From Hydractinia symbiolongicarpus (Eukaryota; Cnidaria; Hydrozoa; Anthoathecata; Hydractiniidae): a stretch of 64,000 nucleotides of DNA. Shown piece after piece: positions 26,657 through 39,400 of this stretch. Below the pieces are notes generated by a model. That model saw only the letters and a list, made by a program, of their open reading frames with translations, searched no databases and had not been told where the DNA came from. Made by a program: the position numbers and the translations under genes. Location of the stretch: positions 29,911,501 to 29,975,500 of the forward strand of contig NC_079878.1 in NCBI RefSeq assembly GCF_029227915.1, in the 5' to 3' direction. Every line of letters begins with the position of its first letter. Within the stretch, counting starts at the first letter, position 1.

Positions 26657-26678
26657 TCAAAAATGTTTTCATTTTTGA
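26657..26678. repeat. 9-bp perfect inverted repeat with TTTT loop, in most monomers
   Basis: The arms tcaaaaatg and catttttga are exact reverse complements separated by tttt, so this 22-bp stretch can fold into a hairpin on either strand or be extruded as a cruciform. Another clear example is 2,277-2,298. Common variants weaken the stem by one base: 'cagaaatg' (for example near 245) and 'ttaaaaatg', which keeps a T-G wobble. The 'caaaaaag...cattcttg' monomers of the first 11.7 kb lose several pairs. Dyad symmetries are a reported property of several centromeric satellites; any role here is inferred. Confidence 0.8.
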
Positions 26679-26742
26679 TGAGACGCTTAATGAAAGAGGT
26701 TTAATCGCCGGCAAACGAAAACCCGCGATTTCCCGTAAATCC

Positions 26743-26755
26743 CGGGCTTGGCCCG
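26743..26755. repeat. Short GC-rich dyad in the GC island
   Basis: The arms cgggc and gcccg flank ttg, giving a 5-bp GC-only stem with a 3-base loop. Monomers with 'cgggtttggcccg' keep four pairs plus a wobble. Monomers with 'cggactcggcccg' lose it. It therefore separates two major monomer classes and lies just before the variable gtcgaatg/gtcaaaag site. Confidence 0.55.
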
Positions 26756-28067
26756 TATAGTGGAATGTATACAAAGAAAGTACCCTGTGAGTAAACTCAT
26801 TTCCAGAACGATTGTTTAAATTATTTTTACACCACTAAAACGCATGAGACTTGTAGTTTTCAGAAATGTTTTCATTTTTGATAAGACGGTTAATGAAAGT
26901 GGTTTAATCGCCGGCAAACGAAAACCCGCAATTTCCCGTAAATGCCGGGTTTGGCCCGTATAGTCGAATGTATACAAAGAAAGTACCCATTGAGTAAACT
27001 CATTTCCAAAACGATTTTTTAAATTATCTTTTCACCACTAAAACGCATGAGACTTGTAGTTTTTAAAAATGTTTTCATTTTTGATGAGACGCTGAATAAA
27101 AGAAGTTTAATCGCCGGCAAACTAAAACCCACCATTTCCCGTAAACCCCGGACTCGGCCCGTATAGTCGGATGTATACAAATAAAGTACCCAGGGAGTAA
27201 AATCATTTTCCGAACGATTTTTTAAATTATTTTTTTCACCACTAAAACGCATGAGACTTGTAGTTTTCAAAAATGTTTTCATTTTTGATGAGACGCTTAA
27301 TGAAAGAGGTTTAATCGCCGGCAAACGAAAACCCGCGATTTCCCGTAAGTCCCGGGCTTGGCCCGTATAGTGGAATGTATACAAAGAAAGTACCCTGTGA
27401 GTAAACTCATTTCCAGAACGATTGTTTAAATTATTTTTACACCACTAAAACGCATAAGACTTGTAGTTTACAAAATTTTTTTCATTTTTGATGAGACGCT
27501 GAATAAAAGAAGTTTAATCGCCGGCAAACGAAAACCCGCCATTTCCCGTAAACCCCGGACTCGGCCCGTATAGTCGAATGTATACAAAGAAAGTACCCAT
27601 TGAGTAAACTCATTTCCAAAACGATTTTTTAAATTATCTTTTCACCACTAAAACGCATGAGACTTGTAGTTTTTAAAAATGTTTTCATTTTTGATGAGAC
27701 GCTGAATAAAAGAAGTTTAATCGCCGGCAAACTAAAACCCGCCATTTCCCGTAAACCCCGGACTCGGCCCGTATAGTCGGATGTATACAAATAAAGTACC
27801 CAGGGAGTAAAATCATTTTCCGAACGATTTTTTAAATTATTTTTTTCACCACTAAAACGCATGAGACTTGTAGTTTTCAAAAATGTTTTCATTTTTGATG
27901 AGACGCTTAATGAAAGAGGTTTAATCGCCGGCAAACGAAAACCCGCGATTTCCCGTAAGTCCCGGGCTTGGCCCGTATAGTGGAATGTATACAAAGAAAG
28001 TACCCTGTGAGTAAACTCATTTCCAGAACGATTGTTTAAATTATTTTTACACCACTAAAACGCATAA

Positions 28068-30025
28068 GACTTGTAGTTTTCAAAAGTGTTTTCATTTTTG
28101 ATGAGACGCTGAATAAAAGAAGTTTAGTCGCTGGCAAACGAAAACCCGCGATTTCCCGTAAAACCCGGGCTTGGCCCGTATAGTTGTATGTATCTAAAGA
28201 AAGTACCCAGGGAGTAAACTGATTTCCCGAACGATTTTCAATTTATTTCTGCACCACTAGAACAAATGAGACTTGTAGTTTTCAAAAATGTTTTCATTTT
28301 TAATGAGAAGATTAATGAAAGAGGTTTAATCGCCAGCAAACGAAGACCCGCCATTTCCCGTAAACCCAGGACTCGGCCCGTATAGTCGAATGTATACAAA
28401 GAAAGTACCCATTGAGTAAACTCATTTCCAAAACGATTTTTTAAATTATCTTTTCACCACTAAAACGCATGAGACTTGTAGTTTTCAAAAATCTTTTCAT
28501 TTTTGATGAGACGCTGAATAAAAGAAGTTTAATCGCCGGCAACAAAAACCCGCCATTTCCCGTAAACCCCGGACTCGGCCCGTATAGTCGGATGTATACA
28601 AAGAAAGTACCCAGGGAGTAAAATCATTTCCCGAACGATTTTTTAAATTATTTTTTTCACCACTAAAACGCATGAGACTTGTAGTTTTCAAAAATGTTTT
28701 CATTTTTGATGAGACGCTTAATGAAAGAGGTTTAATCGCCGGCAAACGAAAACCCGCGATTTCCCGTAAATCCCGGGCTTGGCCCGTATAGTGGAATGTA
28801 TACAAAGAAAGTACCCTGTGAGTAAACTCATTTCCAGAACGATTGTTTAAATTATTTTTACACCACTAAAACGCATGAGACTTGTAGTTTTCAGAAATGT
28901 TTTCATTTTTGATAAGACGGTTAATGAAAGTGGTTTAATCGCCGGCAAACGAAAACCCGCCATTTCCCGTAAACCCCGGACTCGGCCCGTATAGTCGGAT
29001 GTATACAAAGAAAGTACCCAGGGAGTAAAATCATTTCCCGAACGATTTTTTAAATTATTTTTTTCACCACTAAAACGCATGAGCCTTGTAGTTTTCAAAA
29101 ATGTTTTCATTTTTGATGAGACGCTTAATGAAAGAGGTTTAATCGCCGGCAAACGAAAACCCGCGATTTCCCGTAAATCCCGGGCTTGGCCCGTATAGTG
29201 GAATGTATACAAAGAAAGTACCCTGTGAGTAAACTCATTTCCAGAACGATTGTTTAAATTATTTTTACACCACTAAAACGCATGAGACTTGTAGTTTTCA
29301 GAAATGTTTTCATTTTTGATAAGACGGTTAATGAAAGTGGTTTAATCGCCGGCAAACGAAAACCCGCGATTTCCCGTAAATGCCGGGTTTGGCCCGTATA
29401 GTCGAATGTATACAAAGAAAGTACCCATTGAGTAAACTCATTTCCAAAACGATTTTTTAAATTATCTTTTCACCACTAAAACGCATGAGACTTGTAGTTT
29501 TTAAAAATGTTTTCATTTTTGATGAGACGCTGAATAAAAGAAGTTTAATCGCCGGCAAACTAAAACCCGCCATTTCCCGTAAACCCCGGACTCGGCCCGT
29601 ATAGTCGGATGTATACAAATAAAGTACCCAGGGAGTAAAATCATTTTCCGAACGATTTTTTAAATTATTTTTTTCACCACTAAAACGCATGAGACTTGTA
29701 GTTTTCAAAAATGTTTTCATTTTTGATGAGACGCTTAATGAAAGAGGTTTAATCGCCGGCAAACGAAAACCCGCGATTTCCCGTAAGTCCCGGGCTTGGC
29801 CCGTATAGTGGAATGTATACAAAGAAAGTACCCTGTGAGTAAACTCATTTCCAGAACGATTGTTTAAATTATTTTTACACCACTAAAACGCATAAGACTT
29901 GTAGTTTACAAAATTTTTTTCATTTTTGATGAGACGCTGAATAAAAGAAGTTTAATCGCCGGCAAACGAAAACCCGCCATTTCCCGTAAACCCCGGACTC
30001 GGCCCGTATAGTCGAATGTATACAA
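28068..30025 (+). repeat. 10-monomer HOR, copy 2 with a two-monomer insertion
   Basis: Follows copy 1 at +2,031 bp up to about 28,950, then at +2,438 bp (27,019 matches 29,457). Two extra monomers (about 28,950-29,360) have thus been gained here or lost from copy 1, and the 610-bp nested duplication of copy 1 is single here. The match ends at about 30,025, where 'cccattgag' is replaced by 'cccagggaataaac'. Confidence 0.75.
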
Positions 30026-32619
30026 AGAAAGTACCCAGGGAATAAACTTATTTCCCGAACGATTTTTCAAATTATTTCGGCACCACTAGAACAAATGAGA
30101 CTTGTAGTTTTCAGAAATGTTTTCATTTTTGATGAGACGCTTAATGAAAGTGGTTTAAGCGCCGGCAAACGAAAACCCGCGATTTCCCGTAAATCCCGGG
30201 TTTGGCCCGTATAGTCGAATGTATACAAAGAAAGTACCCTGTGAGTAAACTCATTTCATGAACGACTTTTTAAATTATTTTTTCACCACTAAAACGCATG
30301 AGACTTGTAGTTTTCAAAAATGTTTTCATTTTTGATGAGACGCTGAATAAAAGAAGTTTAATCGCCGGCAAACGAAAACCCGCGACTTCCCGTAAATCCC
30401 GGACTCGGCCCGTATAGTCAAAAGTATACAAAGAAAGTACCCAGGGTGTAAACTCATTTCCCGAACGATTTTTTAAATTATTATTTCACCACTAAAGCCC
30501 ATGAGACTTGTAGTTTTTAAAAATATTTTCATTTTTGATGAGACGCTGAATAAAAGAAGTTTAATCGCCCTCAAACGAAAACCCGCGACTTCCCGTAAAT
30601 CCCGGACTCGGCCCGTATAGTCAAAAGTATATAAAGAAAGTACCCAGGGAGTAAACTCATTTCCCGAACGATTTTTTAAATTATCTTTTCACCACTAAAA
30701 CGCATGAGACTTGTAGTTTTTAAAAATGTTTTCATTTTTGATGAGACGCTGAATAAAAGAAGTTTAATCGCCGGCAAACTAAAACCCGCCATTTCCCGTA
30801 AACCCCGGACTCGGCCCGTATAGTCGGATGTATACAAATAAAGTACCCAGGGAGTAAAATCATTTTCCGAACGATTTTTTAAATTATTTTTTTCACCACT
30901 AAAACGCATGAGACTTGTAGTTTTCAAAAATGTTTTCATTTTTGATGAGACGCTTAATGAAAGAGGTTTAATCGCCGGCAAACGAAAACCCGCGATTTCC
31001 CGTAAGTCCCGGGCTTGGCCCGTATAGTGGAATGTATACAAAGAAAGTACCCTGTGAGTAAACTCATTTCCAGAACGATTGTTTAAATTATTTTTACACC
31101 ACTAAAACGCATAAGACTTGTAGTTTACAAAATTTTTTTCATTTTTGATGAGACGCTGAATAAAAGAAGTTTAATCGCCGGCAAACGAAAACCCGCCATT
31201 TCCCGTAAACCCCGGACTCGGCCCGTATAGTCGAATGTATACAAAGAAAGTACCCAGGGAATAAACTTATTTCCCGAACGATTTTTCAAATTATTTCGGC
31301 ACCACTAGAACAAATGAGACTTGTAGTTTTCAAAAATGTTTTCATTTTTAATGAGAAGATTAATGAAAGAGGTTTAATCACCGGCAAACGAAAACCCGCG
31401 ATTTTCCGTAAATCCCGGGTTTGGCCCGTATAGTCGAATGTATACAAAGAAAGTACCCTGTGAGTAAACTCATTTCCAAAACGATTTCTTAAATTATCTT
31501 TTCACCACTAAAACGCATGAGACTTGTAGTTTTCAAATATGTTTTCATTTTTGATGAGACGCTGAATAAAAGAAGTTTAATCGCCGGCAAACGAAAACCC
31601 GCCATTTCCCGTAAACGCCGGACTCAGCCCGTATAGTCGAATGTATACAAAGAAAGTACCCAGGGAGTAAAATCATTTCCCGAACGATTTTTTAAATTAT
31701 TTTTTTCACCACTAAAACGCATGAGACTTGTAATTTTCAAAAATGTTTTCATTTTTGATGAGACGCTTAATGAAAGAGGTTTAATCGCCGGCAAACGAAA
31801 ACCCGCGATTTCCCGTAAATCCCGGTCTTGGCCCGTATAGTCGAATGTATACAAAGAAAGTACCCTGTGAGTAAACTCATTTCCAGAACGATTGTTTAAA
31901 TTATTTTTTTCACCACTAAAACGCATGAGACTTGTAGTTTTCAAAAATGTTTTCATTTTTGATGAGACGCTTAATGAAAGAGGTTTAATCGCCGGCAAAC
32001 GAAAACCCGCGATTTCCCGTAAATCCCGGGCTTGGCCCGTATAGTGGAATGTATACAAAGAAAGTACCCTGTGAGTAAACTCATTTCCAGAACGATTGTT
32101 TAAATTATTTTTACACCACTAAAACGCATAAGTCTTGTAGTTTACAAAATATTTTTCATTTTTGATGAGACGCTGAATAAAAGAAGTTTAATCGCCGGCA
32201 AACGAAAACCCGCCATTTCCCGTAAACCCCGGACTCGGCCCGTATAGTCGAATGTATACAAAGAAAGTACCCAGGGAGTTAAATCATTTCCCGAACGATT
32301 TTTTAAATTATTTTTTTCACCACTAAAACGCATGAGACTTGTAATTTTCAAAAATGTTTTCATTTTTGATGAGACGCTTAATGAAAGAGGTTTAATCGCC
32401 GGCAAACGAAAACCCGCGATTTCCCGTAAATCCCGGGCTTGGCCCGTATAGTCAAAAGTATACAAAGAAAGTACCCAGGGAGTAAACTCATTTCCCGAAG
32501 GATTTTTTAAATTATTTTTTCACCACTAAAACGCATGAGACTTATAGTTTTCAGAAATGTTTTCATTTTTGATGAGACGCTTAATGAAAGTGGTTTAATC
32601 GCCGGCAAACGAAAACCCG
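30026..32619 (+). repeat. Mixed block with a 6-monomer repeat
   Basis: 30,669-31,327 matches 29,450-30,108 at 1,219 bp, and 30,220-30,680 matches 32,660-33,120 at 2,440 bp. It contains the first 'catgaacgac' (aacgac at 30,261) and 'cgccctcaaacg' (30,566) monomers, which characterise the next 10 kb. The block is a transition between the two HOR domains. Confidence 0.7.
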
Positions 32620-35600
32620 CGATTTCCCGTAAATCCCGGGTGTGGCCCGTATAGTCGAATGTATACAAAGAAAGTACCCTGTGAGTAAACTCATTTCATG
32701 AACGACTTTTTAAATTATTTTTTCACCACTAAAACGCATGAGACTTGTAGTTTTCAAAAATGTTTTCATTTTTGATGAGACGCTGAATAAAAGAAGTTTA
32801 ATCGTCGGCAAACGAAAACCCGCGACTTCCCGTAAATCCCGGACTCGGCCCGTATAGTCAAAAGTATACAAAGAAAGTACCCAGGGTGTAAACTCATTTC
32901 CCGAACGATTTTTTAAATTATTATTTCACCACTAAAGCCCATGAGACTTGTAGTTTTTAAAAATATTTTCATTTTTGATGAGACGCTGAATAAAAGAAGT
33001 TTAATCGCCCTCAAACGAAAACCCGCGACTTCCCGTAAATCCCGGACTCGGCCCGTATAGTCAAAAGTATATAAAGAAAGTACCCAGGGAGTAAACTCAT
33101 TTCCCGAACGATTTTTTAAATTATTTTTTCACCACTAAAACGCATGAGACTTGTAGTTTTTAAAAATGTTTTCATTTTTGATGAGACGCTGAATAAAAGA
33201 AGTTTAATCGCCGGCAAACGAAAACCCGCGACTTCCTGTAAATCCGGACTCGGCCCGTATAGTCAAAAGTATACAAAGAAAGTACCCAGGGAGTAAACTT
33301 ATTTCCCGAACGATTTTTTAAATTATTTTTTCACCACTAAAACGCATGAGACTTGTAGTTTTCAAAAATGTTTTCATTTTTAATGAGACGCTGAATAAAA
33401 GAAGTTTAATCGCCGGCAAACGAAAACCCGCCATTTCCCGTAAACCCTGGGCTTGGCCCGTATAGTCAAAAGTATACAAAGAAAGTACCCAGGGAGTAAA
33501 CTCATTTCCCGAAGGATTTTTTAAATTATTTTTTCACCACTAAAACGCATGAGACTTGTAGTTTTCAAAAATGTTTTCATTTTTAATGAGACGCTGAATA
33601 AAAGAAGTTTAATCGCCGGCAAACGAAAACCCGCCATTTCCCGTAAACCCCGGACTCGGCCCGTATAGTCGAATGTATACAAAGAAAGTACCCAGGGAGT
33701 AAACTCATTTCATGAACGACTTTTTAAATTATTTTTTCACCACTAAAACGCATGAGACTTGTAGTTTTCAAAAATGTTTTCATTTTTGATGAGACGCTGA
33801 ATAAAAGAAGTTTAGTCGCCGGCAAACGAAAACCCGCGACTTCCCGTAAATCCCGGACTCGGCCCGTATAGTCAAAAGTATACAAAGAAAGTACCCAGGG
33901 TGTAAACTCATTTCCCGAACGATTTTTTAAATTATTATTTCACCACTAAAGCCCATGAGACTTGTAGTTTTTAAAAATATTTTCATTTTTGATGAGACGC
34001 TGAATAAAAGAAGTTTAATCGCCCTCAAACGAAAACCCGCGACTTCCCGTAAATCCCGGACTCGGCCCGTATAGTCAAAAGTATATAAAGAAAGTACCCA
34101 GGGAGTAAACTCATTTCCCGAACGATTTTTTAAATTATTTTTTCACCACTAAAACGCATGAGACTTGTAGTTTTTAAAAATGTTTTCATTTTTGATGAGA
34201 CGCTGAATAAAAGAAGTTTAATCGCCGGCAAACGAAAACCCGCGACTTCCTGTAAATCCGGACTCGGCCCGTATAGTCAAAAGTATACAAAGAAAGTACC
34301 CAGGGAGTAAACTTATTTCCCGAACGATTTTTTAAATTATTTTTTCACCACTAAAACGCATAAGACTTGTAGTTTTCAAAAATGTTTTCATTTTTGATGA
34401 GACGCTGAATAAAAGAAGTTTAATCGCCGGCAAACGAAGACCCGCCATTTCCCGTAAACCCAGGACTCGGCCCGTATAGTCAAAAGTATACAAAGAAAGT
34501 ACCCAGGGATTAAAATCATTTCCCGAACGATTTTTTAAATTATTTTTTCACCACTAAAACGCATGAGACTTGTAGTTTTCAAAAATGTTTTCATTTTCGA
34601 TGAGACGCTGAATAAAAGAAGTTTAATCGCCGGCAAACGAAAACCCGCGATTTCCCGTAAATCCCGGGCTTGGCCCGCATAGTCAAAAGTATACAAAGAA
34701 AGTACCCAGGGAGTAAACTCATTTCCCGAAGGATTTTTTAAATTATTTTTTCACCACTAAAACGCATGAGACTTGTAGTTTTCAGAAATGTTTTCATTTT
34801 TGATGAGACGCTTAATGAAAGTGGTTTAATCGCCGGCAAACGAAAACCCGCGATTTCCCGTAAATCCCGGGTTTGGCCCGTATAGTCGAATGTATACAAA
34901 GAAAGTACCCTGTGAGTAAACTCATTTCATGAACGACTTTTTAAATTATTTTTTCACCACTAAAACGCATGAGACTTGTAGTTTTCAAAAATGTTTTCAT
35001 TTTTGATGAGACGCGGAATAAAAGAAGTTTAATCGCCGGCAAACGAAAACCCGCGACTTCCCGTAAATCCCGGACTCGGCCCGTATAGTCAAAAGTATAC
35101 AAAGAAAGTACCCAGGGTGTAAACTCATTTCCCGAACGATTTTTTAAATTATTATTTCACCACTAAAGCCCATGAGACTTGTAGTTTTTAAAAATGTTTT
35201 CATTTTTGATGAGACGCTGAATAAAAGAAGTTTAATCGCCTGCAAACGAAAACCCGCGACTTCCCGTAAATCCCGGACTCGGCCCGTATAGTCAAAAGTA
35301 TATAAAGAAAGTACCCAGGGAGTAAACTCATTTCCCGAACGATTTTTTAAATTATTTTTTCACCACTAAAACGCATGAGACTTGTAGTTTTTAAAAATGT
35401 TTTCATTTTTGATGAGACGCTGAATAAAAGAAGTTTAATCGCCGGCAAACGAAAACCCGCGACTTCCTGTAAATCTGGACTCGGCCCGTATAGTCAAAAG
35501 TATACAAAGAAAGTACCCAGGGAGTAAACTTATTTCCCGAACGATTTTTTAAATTATTTTTTCACCACTAAAACGCATAAGACTTGTAGTTTTCAAAAAT

Positions 35601-36473
35601 GTTTTCATTTTTGATGAGACGCTGAATAAAAGAAGTTTAATCGCCGGCAAACGAAGACCCGCCATTTCCCGTAAACCCAGGACTCGGCCCGTATAGTCAA
35701 AAGTATATAAAGAAAGTACCCAGGAAGTAAACTCATTTCCCGAACGATTTTTTAAAATATTTTTTCACCACTAAAACGCATGAGACTTGTATTTTTCAGA
35801 AATGTTTTCATTTTTGATAAGACGCTTAATGAAAGTGGTTTAATCGCCGGCAAACGAAAACCCGCGATTTTCCGTAAATCCCGGGTTTGGCCCGTATAGT
35901 CGAATGTATACAAAGAAAGTACCCTGTGAGTAAACTCATTTCCAAAACGATTTCTTAAATTATCTTTTCACCACTAAAACGCATGAGACTTGTAGTTTTC
36001 AAAAATGTTTTCATTTTTGATGCGACGCTTAATGAAAGAGGTTTAATCGCCGGCAAACGAAAACCCGCGATTTCCCGTAAATCCCGGGCTTGGCCCGTAT
36101 AGTGGAATGTATACAAAGAAAGTACCCTGTGAGTAAACTCATTTCCAGAACGATTGTTTAAATTATTTTTACACCACTAAAACGCATGAGACTTGTAGTT
36201 TACAAAATTTTTTTCATTTTTGATGAGACGCTGAATAAAAGAAGTTTAATCGCCGGCAAACGAAAACCCGCCATTTCCCGTAAACCCCGGACTCGGCCCG
36301 TATAGTCAAATGTATACAAAGAAAGTACCCAGGGAATAAACTTATTTCCCGAACGATTTTTCATATTATTTCGGCACCACTAGAACAAATGAGACTTGTA
36401 GTTTTCAAAAATGTTTTCATTTTTAATGAAAATATTAATGAAAGAGGTTTAATCGCCGGCAAACGAAAACCCG
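32620..36473 (+). repeat. 19-monomer HOR (3,854 bp), copy 1
   Basis: 'catgaacgac' sites at 32,701 and 33,715 and 'cgccctcaaacg' sites at 33,006 and 34,020 all recur exactly 3,854 bp later. The unit includes a 202-bp monomer class with 'cttcctgtaaatccgg' (two differences from 'cttcccgtaaatcccgg', one a deletion). Within the unit the 'catgaacgac' class is spaced by 5 and 6 monomers (1,014 and 1,217 bp). Confidence 0.8.
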
Positions 36474-39400
36474 CGATTTCCCGTAAATCCCGGGTTTGGC
36501 CCGTATAGTCGAATGTATACAAAGAAAGTACCCTGTGAGTAAACTCATTTCATGAACGACTTTTTAAATTATTTTTTCACCACTAAAACGCATGAGACTT
36601 GTAGTTTTCAAAAATGTTTTCATTTTTGATGAGACGCTGAATAAAAGAAGTTTAATCGCCGGCAAACGAAAACCCGCGACTTCCCGTAAATCCCGGACTC
36701 GGCCCGTATAGTCTAAAGTATACAAAGAAAGTACCCAGGGTGTAAACTCATTTCCCGAACGATTTTTTAAATTATTATTTCACCACTAAAGCCCATGAGA
36801 CTTGTAGTTTTTAAAAATATTTTCATTTTTGATGAGACGCTGAATAAAAGAAGTTTAATCGCCCTCAAACGAAAACCCGCGACTTCCCGTAAATCCCGGA
36901 CTCGGCCCGTATAGTCAAAAGTATATAAAGAAAGTACCCAGGGAGTAAACTCATTTCCCGAACGATTTTTTAAATTATTTTTTCACCACTAAAACGCATG
37001 AGACTTGTAGTTTTTAAAAATGTTTTCATTTTTGATGAGACGCTGAATAAAAGAAGTTTAATCGCCGGCAAACGAAAACCCGCGACTTCCTGTAAATCCG
37101 GACTCGGCCCGTATAGTCAAAAGTATACAAAGAAAGTACCCAGGGAGTAAACTTATTTCCCGAACGATTTTTTAAATTATTTTTTCACCACTAAAACGCA
37201 TGAGACTTGTAGTTTTCAAAAATGTTTTCATTTTTAATGAGACGCTGAATAAAAGAAGTTTAATCGCCGGCAAACGAAAACCCGCCATTTCCCGTAAACC
37301 CCGGGCTTGGCCCGTATAGTCAAAAGTATACAAAGAAAGTACCCAGGGAGTAAACTCATTTCCCGAAGGATTTTTTAAATTATTTTTTCACCACTAAAAC
37401 GCATGAGACTTGTAGTTTTCAAAAATGTTTTCATTTTTAATGAGACGCTGAATAAAAGAAGTTTAATCGCCGGCAAACGAAAACCCGCCATTTCCCGTAA
37501 ACCCCGGACTCGGCCCGTATAGTCGAATGTATACAAAGAAAGTACCCAGGGAGTAAACTCATTTCATGAACGACTTTTTAAATTATTTTTTCACCACTAA
37601 AACGCATGAGACTTGTAGTTTTCAAAAATGTTTTCATTTTTGATGAGACGCTGAATAAAAGAAGTTTAGTCGCCGGCAAACGAAAACCCGCGACTTCCCG
37701 TAAATCCCGGACTCGGCCCGTATAGTCAAAAGTATACAAAGAAAGTACCCAGGGTGTAAACTCATTTCCCGAACGATTTTTTAAATTATTATTTCACCAC
37801 TAAAGCCCATGAGACTTGTAGTTTTTAAAAATATTTTCATTTTTGATGAGACGCTGAATAAAAGAAGTTTAATCGCCCTCAAACGAAAACCCGCGACTTC
37901 CCGTAAATCCCGGACTCGGCCCGTATAGTCAAAAGTATATAAAGAAAGTACCCAGGGAGTAAACTCATTTCCCGAACGATTTTTTAAATTATTTTTTCAC
38001 CACTAAAACGCATGAGACTTGTAGTTTTTAAAAATGTTTTCATTTTTGATGAGACGCTGAATAAAAGAAGTTTAATCGCCGGCAAACGAAAACCCGCGAC
38101 TTCCTGTAAATCCGGACTCGGCCCGTATAGTCAAAAGTATACAAAGAAAGTACCCAGGGAGTAAACTTATTTCCCGAACGATTTTTTAAATTATTTTTTT
38201 CACCACTAAAACGCATGAGACTTGTAGTTTTCAAAAATGTTTTCATTTTCGATGAGACGCTGAATAAAAGAAGTTTAATCGCCGGCAAACGAAAACCCGC
38301 GATTTCCCGTAAATCCCGGGCTTGGCCCGCATAGTCAAAAGTATACAAAGAAAGTACCCAGGGAGTAAACTCATTTCCCGAAGGATTTTTTAAATTATTT
38401 TTTCACCACTAAAACGCATGAGACTTGTAGTTTTCAGAAATGTTTTCATTTTTGATGAGACGCTTAATGAAAGTGGTTTAATCGCCGGCAAACGAAAACC
38501 CGCGATTTCCCGTAAATCCCGGGTTTGGCCCGTATAGTCGAATGTATACAAAGAAAGTACCCTGTGAGTAAACTCATTTCATGAACGACTTTTTAAATTA
38601 TTTTTTCACCACTAAAACGCATGAGACTTGTAGTTTTCAAAAATGTTTTCATTTTTGATGAGACGCGGAATAAAAGAAGTTTAATCGCCGGCAAACGAAA
38701 ACCCGCGACTTCCCGTAAATCCCGGACTCGGCCCGTATAGTCAAAAGTATACAAAGAAAGTACCCAGGGTGTAAACTCATTTCCCGAACGATTTTTTAAA
38801 TTATTATTTCACCACTAAAGCCCATGAGACTTGTAGTTTTTAAAAATATTTTCATTTTTGATGAGACGCTGAATAAAAGAAGTTTAATCGCCGGCAAACG
38901 AAAACCTGCGATTTCCCGTAAATCCCGGACTCGGCCCGTATAGTCAAAAGTATACAAAGAAAGCACCAAGGGTGTAAACGCATTTCCCGAACGATATTTT
39001 AAATTATTATTTCACCACTAAAGCCCATAAGACTTGTAGTTTTTAAAAATGTTTTCATTTTTGATGAGACGCTGAATAAAAGAAGTTTAATCGCCCTCAA
39101 ACGAAATTCCGCGACTTCCCGTAAATCCCGGACTCGGCCCGTATAGTCAAAAGTATATAAAGAAAGTACCCAGGGAGTAAACTCATTTCCCGAACGATTT
39201 TTTAAATTATTTTTTCACCACTAAAACGCATGAGTCTTGTAGTTTTTAAAAATGTTTTCATTTTTGATGAGACGCTGAATAAAAGAAGTTTAATCGCCGG
39301 CAAACGAAAACCCGCGACTTCCTGTAAATCTGGACTCGGCCCGTATAATCAAAAGTATACAAAGAAAGTACCCAGGGAGTAAACTTATTTCCCGAACGAT

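Larger units (their letters stand above)
26638..26840 (+). repeat. Exemplar 203-bp monomer
   Basis: One typical unit, measured from one 'cgcatgag' to the next. In order it contains the conserved 'gagacttgtag'; an inverted repeat (26,657-26,678); the variable segment 'gagacgcttaatgaaagagg' (alternative form 'gctgaataaaagaag'); a GC-rich island (26,706-26,755) with gccggc, cccgcg and cccggg; a variable 'gtggaatg' site (alternatives gtcgaatg, gtcaaaag, gtcggatg, gttgtatg); the conserved 'aaagaaagtacc'; a variable 'ctgtgag' or 'cagggag'; and an AT-rich tail leading into 'taaatta' and the T-tract. No recognisable promoter, tRNA-like or protein-coding design is present. Confidence 0.9.
26037..28067 (+). 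repeat. 10-monomer HOR (2,031 bp), copy 1
   Basis: Repeated at +2,031 bp. A rare one-base loss, 'ggcaacaaaa' for 'ggcaaacaaaa', stands at 26,507 and 28,538, and the 'ttgtatgtat' site at 26,153 and 28,184. Inside it, 27,019-27,460 and 27,629-28,070 are a nested 610-bp, three-monomer duplication with the shared changes 'acaaataaagtacc' and 'cccgtaagtcccg'. Confidence 0.8.

Noticed and set aside
26764-26780. TATA-like 'tgtatac' and 'cgtatag' as promoter elements
   Set aside because: They are short AT-rich words repeated in every monomer, with no other promoter element or transcribed gene nearby.
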